NCBI GenBank assembly: GCA_033557465.1
Contig: CM066033.1
Coordinates: forward strand, 1,241,627,523-1,241,691,522
Length of the DNA: 64,000 bases
Direction: 5' to 3'
Origin: Ichthyophis bannanicus
Lineage: Eukaryota; Chordata; Amphibia; Gymnophiona; Ichthyophiidae
Part shown: positions 55,090-64,000 of the stretch, piece after piece
Layout of the letters: every line of letters starts with the position of its first letter
How positions within the stretch are numbered: the stretch's first letter is position 1
Position numbers and translations under genes: made by a program
The notes under the pieces: generated by a model
The model's database searches: none
What the model saw: the letters and a program-made list of their open reading frames with translations, nothing else
Told to the model about the DNA's origin: nothing

Positions 55090-55521
55090 TTTAGGAAAAG
55101 GATAGTATGGTGTGGGGTTATTTTCAATAACTGAGAATTTACTGGTATCACATGGGCATGATAGTTATTGTGCACTAATTTCCACAATAACTGTAAATCA
55201 CGCACTGGGGCTGGGAATGGGTGAGCAAGGGGTGGAGAGTACGCATGGTGAGCCCATTGCATTTAGTGCACAGAGACATATCATGCGCTATCAGTGTTGC
55301 AATTAGCATGGATACATGAACACCACCTTAATGGGCAGCATTAGGTGCACCCAGGATAACTGCGCTGTGCGTTAGGGCATGCATCTCTATGGTAACCACC
55401 AGGAACATGCTGGCCACGCCCCCGACACTTACCACAGAGGCTTTGCACTTATTGCACATTAGTTTTAGCATCAAATGCACATTAAGTGCAAGAACCTAAC
55501 ACACTTTAGTAAAAGGGCCCC
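55090..55521. mobile_element. MITE, right end clear
   Basis: Ends CACTTTAGTAAAAGGGCCCC followed by TAA, the family pattern. The left end was not resolved. Confidence 0.45.
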
Positions 55522-55606
55522 TAACTGTACTTGAAGCAATGGAGGGTGGCAGTGGAATCTGAACCCGGGTTGCAGCCCACTGCTCTAACCATTAGGCTGT
55601 TCTTTC
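55522..55606 (-). repeat. tRNA-SINE fragment, reverse
   Basis: GAAGCAATGGAGGG, GGAATCTGAACCCGGG (reverse B box) and CTCTAACCATTAGGCTG (reverse A box). Confidence 0.5.
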
Positions 55607-57008
55607 ATCTGTTTAAAGCTAAATATCTATTAAGCAGCAGTAAATAAGTAAGTGCCACAGAGGATTATAGACAGAAAATATTGACTGGAAGTTAAACCCG
55701 CTATCTGATCGCTGCTGCTTGAACATTTAAGTTATATGGAGAGCAGCTGAATTTATTTAAATTCTGAGTGACTCTTCACCCCCACCTCTGGCCCACCAAA
55801 ACAATTCTGCACCTTTAAAAAGCATCAATGTCGGCAATTCTGTGATCAGAGTACCCAGAATTAATGCTTTGCTTATGTTCTGAATTTTTAAAAAATACCG
55901 CTAATGCATTTAGTGCTCAATGCTGACTGCATGAGTGATTTTAAATATTGGCCTAATTATGCTCGAGGGAGCATTTTCATAATGACCCACACAAGGGAAA
56001 AGGTTCAGACGTACTTTCACTCAGTGGAATTTGACAGATTTTCAAAATAAAGAACATGCATACTTTCAATATGAAAATTATCCCAGGAAATGTACCGACA
56101 TATAATTATCCATGTTAACATAGGGCCATACTTAGTAATATACAATAATACTGCAGGCTTAATTTTAAAAAATGAGCATGTGATTTACTAATCTGCTGTA
56201 CTCAGCTACCACACATTAGTAAACAGTGTGCTAAATTTTTACAGCATTCCTGGCGTCAAGAAGTTAAGATGGCAGTCTACCATCTTTTAAAGGGCTGGCA
56301 TCCGTAAAAATGGAAAGCCTACCCCCTCACACCCCCCCCCCCACACCGCTCCCTTATAGCTCCATGTGAAAGGGCTCCCCTGTTTGGAGGGGCCTCAAAT
56401 CCCTGATGGGCTGGTGGCCCAAGAAGCTGCCCACCAGCCCCAGGTCAGTATAAAGCATGATCATAGAAGTAGTCCCCTGGGCAAGCAAAAGGGAGTGCCC
56501 CATAGACTATTTCTTTATCAGGGAGGCAAGGACGGGACATCGAGGGTTTTTTTTATGTAATCTGAAGTGGGTAAATAGGAGGGAAGGAAGAGACCTTAAG
56601 GGAATTTTAAATAAAGTATATCTTGACTGCCCCTTCTCCTATCCACGAATCAAACATATGTGGTGGCTAAGGGTAAAAAAAAAAAAAGAGAGTGCCAAAT
56701 CCCTCAAACCCTTCAAGTGATCTGGAAGCCAAGCAGGAAGAGCAGAGGGGCTTAATTCCTTCTGTTTCTGCTGAACACTAACCACCGATAGTGCTGACTG
56801 CTACTGGCAATTAATATTAATTTATTCACTGCACTTTCATTTAACTGCTCTTATTTTTTAGCTCAGGGTTTCCTATTAAAGGACAAAGGTAGTATGCAAG
56901 TCTGAAATAAAAATATACTTACCAATTTAACATATGTTTTATGTGTAGTACGAAAAGGTTACCATAATGTTCCATGCCAGCTCAACATAAAGGCAAAATA
57001 ATATTTAC
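55607..57008. other. COL12A1 intron, no further exon seen
   Basis: No Gly-X-Y coding segment on the minus strand. Short C-runs at 56327-56342 and A-runs at 56675-56688. The ORF at 56457-56720 is not conserved by any feature I can see. Confidence 0.4.
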
Positions 57009-57062
57009 CAGTGGTCCAGGTGGTCCTCTGGCTCCTGCCACACCATCTATTCCGGTCAAGCC
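57009..57062 (-). CDS. COL12A1: Collagen XII exon, COL2 domain (most 5' seen)
   Basis: 54 bp, the classic fibrillar-type helix exon size, phase 0 at both ends. The acceptor TGAAATAG ends at 57063 with a weak pyrimidine tract; the donor GTAAAT runs from 57008. It encodes six triplets, GLTGIDGVAGARGPPGPL. No further upstream collagen exon could be read between 57063 and the right edge, so the preceding intron is probably longer than 6.9 kb. Confidence 0.9.
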
Positions 57063-57499
57063 CTATTTCACAAAATGGAAATCACTGCAGTTTAGTAGTT
57101 CATCTACAGTTTGGAATGAAAAACAGTTAAGATGGATAAATCCAGAATGAAAAATGCAAAAAGGGAATCAATAATGTTCTGGAAGAACATCCAAAAACCT
57201 ATTTAAAAACACTAACAGTTCATTAACATTCATTCACAACGTCTCCGCTATCATTTCCACAAAAACTGTTTAAAATGTGATCTTAAGAAAACAGAATATA
57301 AAGGGCAAATGTTCAACCTCGGTGGCTGGCACTTTCTTTTAAGTGCCAATTGCTGCAGCTGAAAAAAAAATCCAGGGATTCCGTATTGGTATGTGAATAG
57401 TGGTTAATGCTGTTTGATATGCGGACAGTGGTTAACGGTGGATTTAGCACTGAACCCTGGTGCTATCCAAATAGCATCAATCCTAAGAGGCATGTACTG

Positions 57500-57903
57500 T
57501 ATACTAAATCACAAGTGCCTGCCATGCATTAGCCCTGAGAAATGAGCATGGGTTTTGCGCCCAACCCACAATATAAAATAGAGGTATGCCCAGCATGTCT
57601 GCATATAGCTAGTGTGGATTTCACTTTGGTGCAATCAGCACTGCTACGCATTGAAGTGGCGGTAAGTGCACCCAAGTTCAATGCAATATCGCTGATGAGC
57701 ATGCGTCAAAGATGCCAGTACTAATCATGATGTGCGTGCTCTTACCCTGCACAGCCCCCATCTCCGCCCTGAACCACGTTATTCAGGTACCATAATATTT
57801 TCAGAGTGACCACATTTTTGCTGCATGGTAAAGTTTCCTGTGGCGCATTTGGCATGCGCTGAACCCAGTGCTACCCGGTAATGCTGTTTAGTAAACATGC
57901 CGC
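57500..57903. mobile_element. MITE, right end clear
   Basis: Ends GCTGTTTAGTAAACATGCCG, the common terminus. The left end is uncertain. Confidence 0.4.
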
Positions 57904-58860
57904 TATGTGCATTATCCAGATAAGTAAGCGGATACATTTAGGACAGACTTTCAGATGTTCTAAAACTATCCATAAACTCTCTGTCTGGATAATGGCTGAA
58001 TCTTGCCATTATCTGGATAAGTGCCAGCTCCACCTTAGCTCCGCCCCCAAACTGCCTCGGCACTAACTGTTTAGTGCCAAGGTAGTCAGAGACAATATTT
58101 AGCAGCACTATCCAGATAGTGCTGCTAAATTCAGCTCTCATCAGCACTTATCCATTTAACGGATGCTGCTAACCATATAAGGGTCTTTAAAAATTGATCC
58201 CTAATTAATTAAGTTTTTCAACAATTTATTTTATGTGTTGGTAAAGCTCCTGAGGCTGGAAAAATAGTGGCATAACATCTTTACTCTCCCCCATACTCAA
58301 TTTCTAATAAGATTGATGCTGGTAGATCAGCAGGCGCCAATGATCTGAAAGATCACCGAAAAGGAAAAAGAAACAATTGCCCAGTTCTAGGGCATCTCCT
58401 GACAAGGCTAATGTTCCTACATATTTTACTAGTGCAGGACGACCTGCTAAGCCAGCCCTTCAAAGATGTTGCAGAGGCACACATAAGCAACAAATGCGAG
58501 ATTGTAGTCGCAGCAAGTGGGAAAAGTACTCTTGATATAGTTTCAACCAATGAGAATACGCAGCCCAAGCTGAAATCACTGCTCAAGAGCAGGGTTCCTT
58601 CTAAGCAATGCTGGGGTCCTCCATCTGCATTCTAACCTCAAAACGTGCAGCAGCCCTGCTGAAGTTTGCATGCACAAGGCAGGCAGGTCCCATGGGACTT
58701 CAAGTGATATCTTTCCATTCGCTGCTGCATGAGGGCTACAGCATGCTCTTCAATTAGAACATAGGCCATTTAGAAGTAACATTGCTGAAGTGCATCTTTT
58801 CCTTCTCCAGCACTAACCACCAACAAGGTCTGCTGTTCAGTATAAGGTACAGAAACATTC
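57904..58860. other. Intron, nothing recognised but weak fold-back
   Basis: 57958-58190 has TATCCAGATAGTG/CACTATCCAG-like words (old fold-back repeat). No coding features. Confidence 0.35.
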
Positions 58861-58868
58861 ATGACTTA

Positions 58869-58970
58869 GGGGCTTGTTTACAAAGCCGCGGTAGCGGTTC
58901 GCGATCGTTATCGGAGCCGCGGCTCCGATAACGATCGCGAATCACTACCACGGCTTTGTAAACAAGCCCC
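58869..58970. mobile_element. 102 bp palindromic MITE, TTA target site
   Basis: Two 51 bp arms with three mismatches meet in the centre with no loop. The ends are GGGGCTTGTTTACAAAGCC and its complement. TTA flanks both sides (58866-58868 and 58971-58973), the PIF/Harbinger target type. All three mismatches fit C-to-T or G-to-A decay of CpG sites. Shares GTTTACAAA/GTTTACTAAA end words with the larger MITEs. Confidence 0.88.
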
Positions 58971-58973
58971 TTA

Positions 58974-59864
58974 GTGTTGTAACAGGCCAACAAATAGCCA
59001 GGGTGGTTCAGTAGGCTACAGGTTTCAGGAATCTTTGCAGCTGTGGTTTGTTTAATAGGTGAAGAAGGTGTTCCTGCATAATCCTCAGTGCTAGTGACAG
59101 TAACAAATGTAAAGGGAATGCTGCAGAACAGGGAAAATTAACTTACATGTTACATGTTTCTTACAGTTATCCTGTGCAGAAGGTAATAAGAGTCTAGCCA
59201 GGTTTGTAGTGAACAGGCTCCAGAAGGTGATAATCTAACACCAAATAAGTTGTCGTGAAATCTTCTGTTCAGAATGCAGTATGTTCAAGAGCTCTCAGCC
59301 ATGAAGCTTACACTATAGTTCTCATTCCTTGCTGAGTAATTTAACCTCAAACAAGGTCAGTGTTTTCAACTTCTACGAAACCTCTAGAGGACTAGTTTGG
59401 ACAGTGGAACAGTGTGCAAGTACCATGGACCTTCCAGGATCTCTATGAATTGTGTGAAATTCAAGATTGAGCAAGAGGCACAACATCAGGATAGTTCTAG
59501 TTCCAGCACAACTGACTGGAAACATTTCAGGAGTTAACATCTGTTAAAGAGATCAGCATCCATTTCTCTTTCTGTCTTTTTTATCCTGGACTATAGTGTC
59601 TGTGTGCATTCTTTCTATGTGAAATCAAGGAGAGTTGGACTTTGTAGGGAGTTGCTATTATTCACTTTGGTGCACTCATGTGTGACTGTAGCGAAAAGGG
59701 GAGCAATAATGTAACAAAAGGATGGGAACCAAAGGACAAATTCAGAATCCAATTAATTGACTGATAAAAGAACCTCAAGATGCAGCAGTCTGTTTCAGAG
59801 TTATGTTATCCAAATAAAACTGTATAATATATAAAGCTTTGGCTTAATTTTTCCTTTTTTTTTT
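58974..59864. other. Intron or flank, nothing recognised
   Basis: No ORF or repeat that I can identify. Confidence 0.4.
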
Positions 59865-60160
59865 ACATTCTCTTATATACCGTGCTATTCTGCATCAGTG
59901 TGGTTTACATTGAACAAACTGAAATTACATTGAACAGGGCATTATAACTTGGAGATAACTATTTTACAGGGAACATGGGCTATGGAGGGTTAAGTGGCTT
60001 GCCCAAGACCACAAGGAGCACCTGTGGGACTAGAAACCCCAGTCCTTCTGGCTCAAGGTTGCTGTCCTCTAGTGGGATTTGTACCCCCCAACCTTCTGGC
60101 CTGAAGTACCTTGACCCAACCAATAGGCCACTCCTCCACTCCACTCCTCCTCCACTCCTT
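59865..60160 (-). mobile_element. tRNA-headed SINE with L2-type tail
   Basis: Reverse-oriented copy of 25071 and 36521. The tail at left is CTCTTATATACCGTGC then TGCATCAGTGTGGTTTACAT; the head at right has CTAGTGGGATTTGTACCC (B box) and CCAACCAATAGGCCACTCC (A box). Confidence 0.8.
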
Positions 60161-60923
60161 GCCTTGTGTGTTGTTCTTAATACATTTTGTTAATAGATGG
60201 GAAAGGGGCAAGGTAATTAACCTAATTAGAAGGGAGTTTGTTGAGGTGGAGAGAGGTAAGAAGGTTGGACAGATTATAAGTGGGCATGCTAAGTATAGAT
60301 AGTAACTCAATAATGGAAAACCTAAAACAAAACATAGCAAAACATAGCAAAATCCTCAAATTATATCTCACACAGCATTGGATCATTTTAGATGCCCTAC
60401 TCGTGAGTGAGACATCTGAAAATGAGCACTTAGATGTGCTAAACATGGACATGTCTCTAGGGCCATACGCGCGGTATGTGCAAAATTGTACCTTACTTTA
60501 TTAAAAGGGCCCTTAATATTGGCAATTAATATGTTTGGCGTGGAACCAGATGATTCTGTCTTTAATATCTTGCTTTATTATTTTATTTAATTATGTTATT
60601 GTTGTTTTACTTATAATGCTTTGCTTTATTATCTGATTGATTTCTATTATTGTTGTTTTCATTTGTAACCATGATAATTATTACATTCATGTTTAAAATT
60701 TATGTTCACTAACTAGATCCCTTCACAGGCTATGGTGTGGGATACATTGAATTAAAATAAATTAAACAGACTCTGCACCATCCCAAATATATATTTTGGT
60801 AGGTGGAAACAGGGCCGTCCCGTCCATTGTGAGAGAATGTTGTTCACCCAGGGCCCTGCGCCGCTGGATGCCCCGCGCCAACAACATCTCACATAATTGG
60901 CACCGGCAGCAGGGTTGGCTTTT

Positions 60924-61160
60924 AGAGGGCTCCCGGCTCACCTCTGACAGCGCTGAAGTGAAGAGTGCCATTTATCTTCACTTTGGCAGCTGTGTTGTAG
61001 TATAGGCCGCTGGCATGCTGGAGGTCAAAGAAAACTTCCTGTTCCCCGGCACTCAGCGTGCCAGCGGACTATACTACAACACAGCTGCCAAAGTGAAGAA
61101 AAATGGCACTCTTCACTTCAGCGCTGTCAGAGGTGAGCTGGGGCCTGCTAGGAGCCCTCT
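60924..61160. repeat. Long hairpin, about 100 bp arms
   Basis: 60924-61020 is the inverted counterpart of 61054-61160. Shared blocks are AGAGGGCTCC, CACCTCTGACAGCGCTGAAG, TGAAGAGTGCCATTT, CTTCACTTTGGCAGCTGTGT and TGTAGTATAG. The spacer is about 33 bp. Pairing looks around 85-90 percent. Confidence 0.85.
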
Positions 61161-61171
61161 AAAGACAATGG

Positions 61172-61440
61172 GCTGATGGAAGGCCTAGGACTGGAAATGA
61201 GCTGATGGGGGGCTAGGATTGGAAATGGGCTGATGGGGGGTTAGGATAGGACTGGAAATGTCTGATGGGAGGACTAGGATTGTAAATGGCCTGATGGGGG
61301 GCTTGGACTGGAAATGGGCTGATGGGGGGCTAGGATAGCACTGGAGAGGGCTGATGGGAGAGCTAGGACTGGAAATGGGCTGATGGGGGGACTAGGACTG
61401 GAAATGGGCTGATGCGGGGGGATGAGAGAATAGGACTAGA
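61172..61440. repeat. Minisatellite, roughly 30-36 bp period
   Basis: About eight imperfect units of GGACTGGAAATGGGCTGATG followed by a G-run and CTAGGA, with spacing varied by small indels. Confidence 0.85.
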
Positions 61441-62679
61441 AGGGAGCAAATGCTAGGTGGGGCTGCAACTAGAAGGGAGCTGACGTTGGGGGAGGACCAG
61501 AAGGGGATGTGGCTGGGGGAGTGAGGATGGAGAAGGGAAAAGATATTTTGTGTGGGAGGGAAGAAAAATCTACGATTGACCAGGTTTTGGGAGACTAAGT
61601 GGGGATTGAAGATGGTGGGATGAAATTTGAGTGGATGATAAAGGAATAAAGAAAGAAATGGAGGAAAGAGCAAAAGGGGAAAGATCAGTATGCTAAAGCA
61701 GATGAGAAAGAGAATGGAAAAAAACTAGAAGAGAGAAGAAAGGATAAATGGATGGCAGACAATGGAGAGTTAGCCGAAGACACGAAGAAACCAGGAGAAA
61801 GTGACTAGAGCAATTGCAATTGAAAAATAAAATGCCCAAACAACAAAAGGTAGAAAAATACTTGTTTATTTTGAATTTATTAACTGGAATATCAGCTATG
61901 GGAAATGTGCATCGTTAACAACTTTGCATTTTGTTTAGTACAAGAGGAAATTAATTTATACTTTTATTTCTCCAGTGTTGTTGTACATTCCAAGTTTGGC
62001 TTTTGGGATTCACAATTTAATTATTGTCTTCCTATTTCTTAATTGTGATCCCTTGTTTTTTGTTTGGTGATGGTCTATGTTCTGCATGTATAACTGAGCT
62101 GAGGTATTCTGTTCATGTAGTTTCTATTTGACAGTGCCACTTGTTCTTTTTCCCCAGTAGGAGATGTAGTGGTATTCTCTGAGATGTATTGGTTTAATAT
62201 TTGCCGTGTTGCCTTTTGATAGGTAGGGTTTGGTGCTTTGTGAGTTCTAGTAGTGATGTTATGATATGGCGGGTTTGCTATGGGTTCTAAATGGGCAGTG
62301 TTTGTAGTAGTTCCTAATGTGCCTGGTGGTTGGCACTGGAGTATAGTAATGCAGAAATCTGGTAGTCTTTCTCTATTCGTACACTCATTAAGAGGCATGT
62401 TTGCTAAAAGTTCACGTTAAAATTATGGAAATAGTTATGCAAATGAGGCCCCACAATGAGTCTCCGCACATGGCCCCGCACCCCCCTTGGGCCGTCCCTG
62501 GGTTGAAGAGTGTTTACTGGATTTACAAAATGCCAAAAATCAATACCTCCACATCATTAGCCTTTTAGAAAGTACTGGAATTTTATAGGATTAAGCCTTT
62601 AGTGTACAATTTTCAGGGGAAGTGGATTTACATTTTAAAGACAAACTCTTTAATTATTATGAGGGGCTTTAATTTTTCT

Positions 62680-63245
62680 AAATATAAGGACATAGCAACG
62701 TACAGAAAAGAAGAACCAAAATGATAAAGGGGGCGGAAGGATACCCCTATGAGGAAAGGTTTAAAAGGCTAGGGCTCTTCAGCTTGGAAAAGAGACGGCT
62801 AAGGGAGGATATGATAGAAGTCTATAAGATAATGAAAGGAGTGGAACGGGTAAATGATGATCGGTTGCTTACTCCATCAAAAAGTACAAGAAGCTACAAT
62901 GGTGCATATTCAAGAATAATTTGAGAAAATATTTTTTCACTCAATGCGTAATCAAACTCTGGAATTAGTTGTCAGAGGATGTGGTAAAAAGCTATTAGTG
63001 TAGCTGGGTTTAAAGGAGATTTGGACAAGGTCCTGGAGGAAAAGTCCATTGACCATTATTAAAATGGACTGGGGAAATCCACTGTTTACCCCTGGGATAA
63101 GCAGCATGGAATCTGTCTATTGTTTGGGATCTTGAAAAGTACTTATGTCCTGGAGTGACCATTGTTGGAAACAGGATCCTGGCCAGGCTCATTGGACCTT
63201 TTGTCTGACTCAGGATGGCATATTTAATATTCGTATGGTCTTAAG
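62680..63245 (+). mobile_element. CR1-like LINE 3' fragment
   Basis: The plus frame at 62721-62924 encodes [20 protein letters not shown] then [16 protein letters not shown] and LLTPSKS, the C-terminal end of a CR1-type RT. It continues into the 3' region with GTGACCATTGTTGGAAACAGG. Same family as 39566-40170 and 17028-17285. Confidence 0.75.
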
Positions 63246-63346
63246 AATAATTGTGAAAATGTACTTTAAAAGAAGTTAGTATGTTCTTTATTCAAGTTCA
63301 GACTTTGTAAAAAAGCGAGAAACCTACATTTGTTTGTATCCAGAGT

Positions 63347-63556
63347 GTGTGCCTTTGAGTCAATGCTGACTCCTGGTGGCCCAGCAGCTCCTGGGCTTTC
63401 TTGGCAGTGTGACTGGAAGTAGATTGAAAGCCTTTCTTCCAAGGCAATGGAGGGCTAAGTAACCTGCCCAAGGCCACAGGGAGTACTAGTGGGAATCAAA
63501 CCTTGGTCTTTGGTCAGCAAGCCAGTGCTCTAACCATTAAGCTACTCCTCTACTCT
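63347..63556 (-). mobile_element. tRNA-headed SINE with TGACGGCAC-type tail
   Basis: On the minus strand: GTAGCTTAATGGTTAGAGC (A box), AGGTTTGATTCCCAC (B box), TGGCCTTGGGCAGGTTAC, then the tail AGTCAGCATTGACTCAAAGG. Family members at 11591 and 63821. Confidence 0.75.
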
Positions 63557-63820
63557 TTATGATGTCTATAGCATATAGTAAAATGCAAGAAATTCAAATT
63601 ATTACATCTGTAAGCTGAAATGAAAAGGAAAACCTTCCAAACAAGAAAGCTGTTGTGCTGTACACAGGCTACAGAATAGGGATGTGTATGGAAAACGTTT
63701 TCCATTCATTTCTGGGTCATTTCAGACTTTTCAGACATGTCAGCATATTTATTTTAATTAAAAAAATTTTAACATATGCTGGAATGTTTTCATATGCTTT
63801 AATCAGCAAAATGTGTTAGG

Positions 63821-64000
63821 TTTTTTTTTTTTTTAGTGCCGTCAAATCAGTGCTGACTTCTGGCGACCCAGCTGCCTCTGGGTTTCCTTGGCAATGTATC
63901 ACAAGAAGTAGATTGCCAGACATGTTCTTCTGAGGCAATGGATGGTAAAGCGATTTGCCCAAGGTCACAAGTAGTGCCAGCAGGAATTGAAACCTTGCTC
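63821..64000 (-). mobile_element. tRNA-headed SINE, cut by window edge
   Basis: Poly-T then AGTGCCGTCAAATCAGTGC at the left is the reversed 3' tail. The body includes GGCAATGTATCACAAGAAG and GGTCACAAGTAGTGCCAGC. The tRNA head would lie past 64000. Confidence 0.7.

Larger units (their letters stand above)
60810..62500. mobile_element. Probable non-autonomous hAT element
   Basis: Left end CAGGGCCGTCCCGTC and right end GGGCCGTCCCTG (reversed, CAGGGACGGCCC) resemble hAT termini. The 8 bp outside match at six of eight positions (GGTGGAAA, GGTTGAAG), a possible decayed duplication. It contains a long hairpin and a minisatellite. No transposase frame was recognised; the 107-residue minus frame at 62075-62398 has no known motif. 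Confidence 0.5.

Noticed and set aside
56457..56720. 87-residue plus frame near the first collagen exon
   Set aside because: No recognisable domain or splice context; Lys-rich text ends in an A-run.
62075..62398. 107-residue minus frame in the hAT-like element
   Set aside because: Thr/Asn/Pro-rich, without transposase motifs such as the hAT dimerisation block; probably chance.
1..64000. CRISPR arrays, operons, prokaryotic features
   Set aside because: No regular repeat-spacer array or compact gene order; spliced collagen exons and vertebrate transposons show this is animal DNA.

Overview
The window is vertebrate genomic DNA: one large, intron-rich gene on the minus strand, embedded in dense transposon debris. 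The gene is COL12A1 (collagen alpha-1(XII), a FACIT collagen). Eight coding exons can be read from high to low coordinates, plus one very short alternative terminal exon. They encode the end of the COL2 triple helix, the non-collagenous NC2 hinge, all of the COL1 helix with its two FACIT imperfections, the two-cysteine COL1/NC1 junction, and two alternative NC1 C-termini (a short one ending Gly-Ser-Gly and a long acidic-then-basic one). All splice sites are canonical and all phases agree. The 5' part of the gene lies beyond the right edge; polyadenylation is probably near 19.26 kb; everything below about 19 kb is downstream intergenic DNA.

Organism (inference): the repeat mix is tyrosine-recombinase DIRS elements, a Penelope-like element with a GIY-YIG nuclease, L2 and CR1 LINEs, an L1-type ORF1 remnant, tRNA-headed SINEs, many PIF/Harbinger-like MITEs with TTA/TAA target sites, and hAT elements. 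DIRS and Penelope elements argue against a bird or mammal. I favour an amphibian, most likely a caecilian; a fish or a non-avian reptile is not excluded.

Layout. 1-12.5 kb: intergenic, with a duplicated DIRS recombinase fragment (1.76-4.59 kb), a Penelope-like fragment, CR1, L1 and SINE pieces. 12.56-18.77 kb: a nearly full-length but mutated DIRS retrotransposon on the minus strand with inverted terminal repeats, an internal complementary region, gag zinc finger, RT, RNase H and recombinase. 19.2-21.4 kb: the two alternative COL12A1 ends. 23.18-27.89 kb: a 4.7 kb terminal-inverted-repeat element with TAA target duplication inside the last intron. 29.2-35.9 kb: three COL1 exons with MITEs between. 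36.2-41.5 kb: a second, different, decayed DIRS element carrying nested SINE and CR1 insertions. 43.0-46.4 kb: an L2-type LINE with endonuclease and RT separated by one stop codon. 48.2-57.1 kb: the NC2 and COL2 exons. 53-64 kb: hAT elements, a palindromic MITE, a long hairpin with a minisatellite, and SINEs.

No CRISPR array, operon, rRNA or functional tRNA gene was found. The most useful new observations are the paired short/long NC1 exons with a stem-forming inverted repeat just upstream of the short one, the 4.7 kb element, and SINE families whose 3' tails match LINEs present in the same window.
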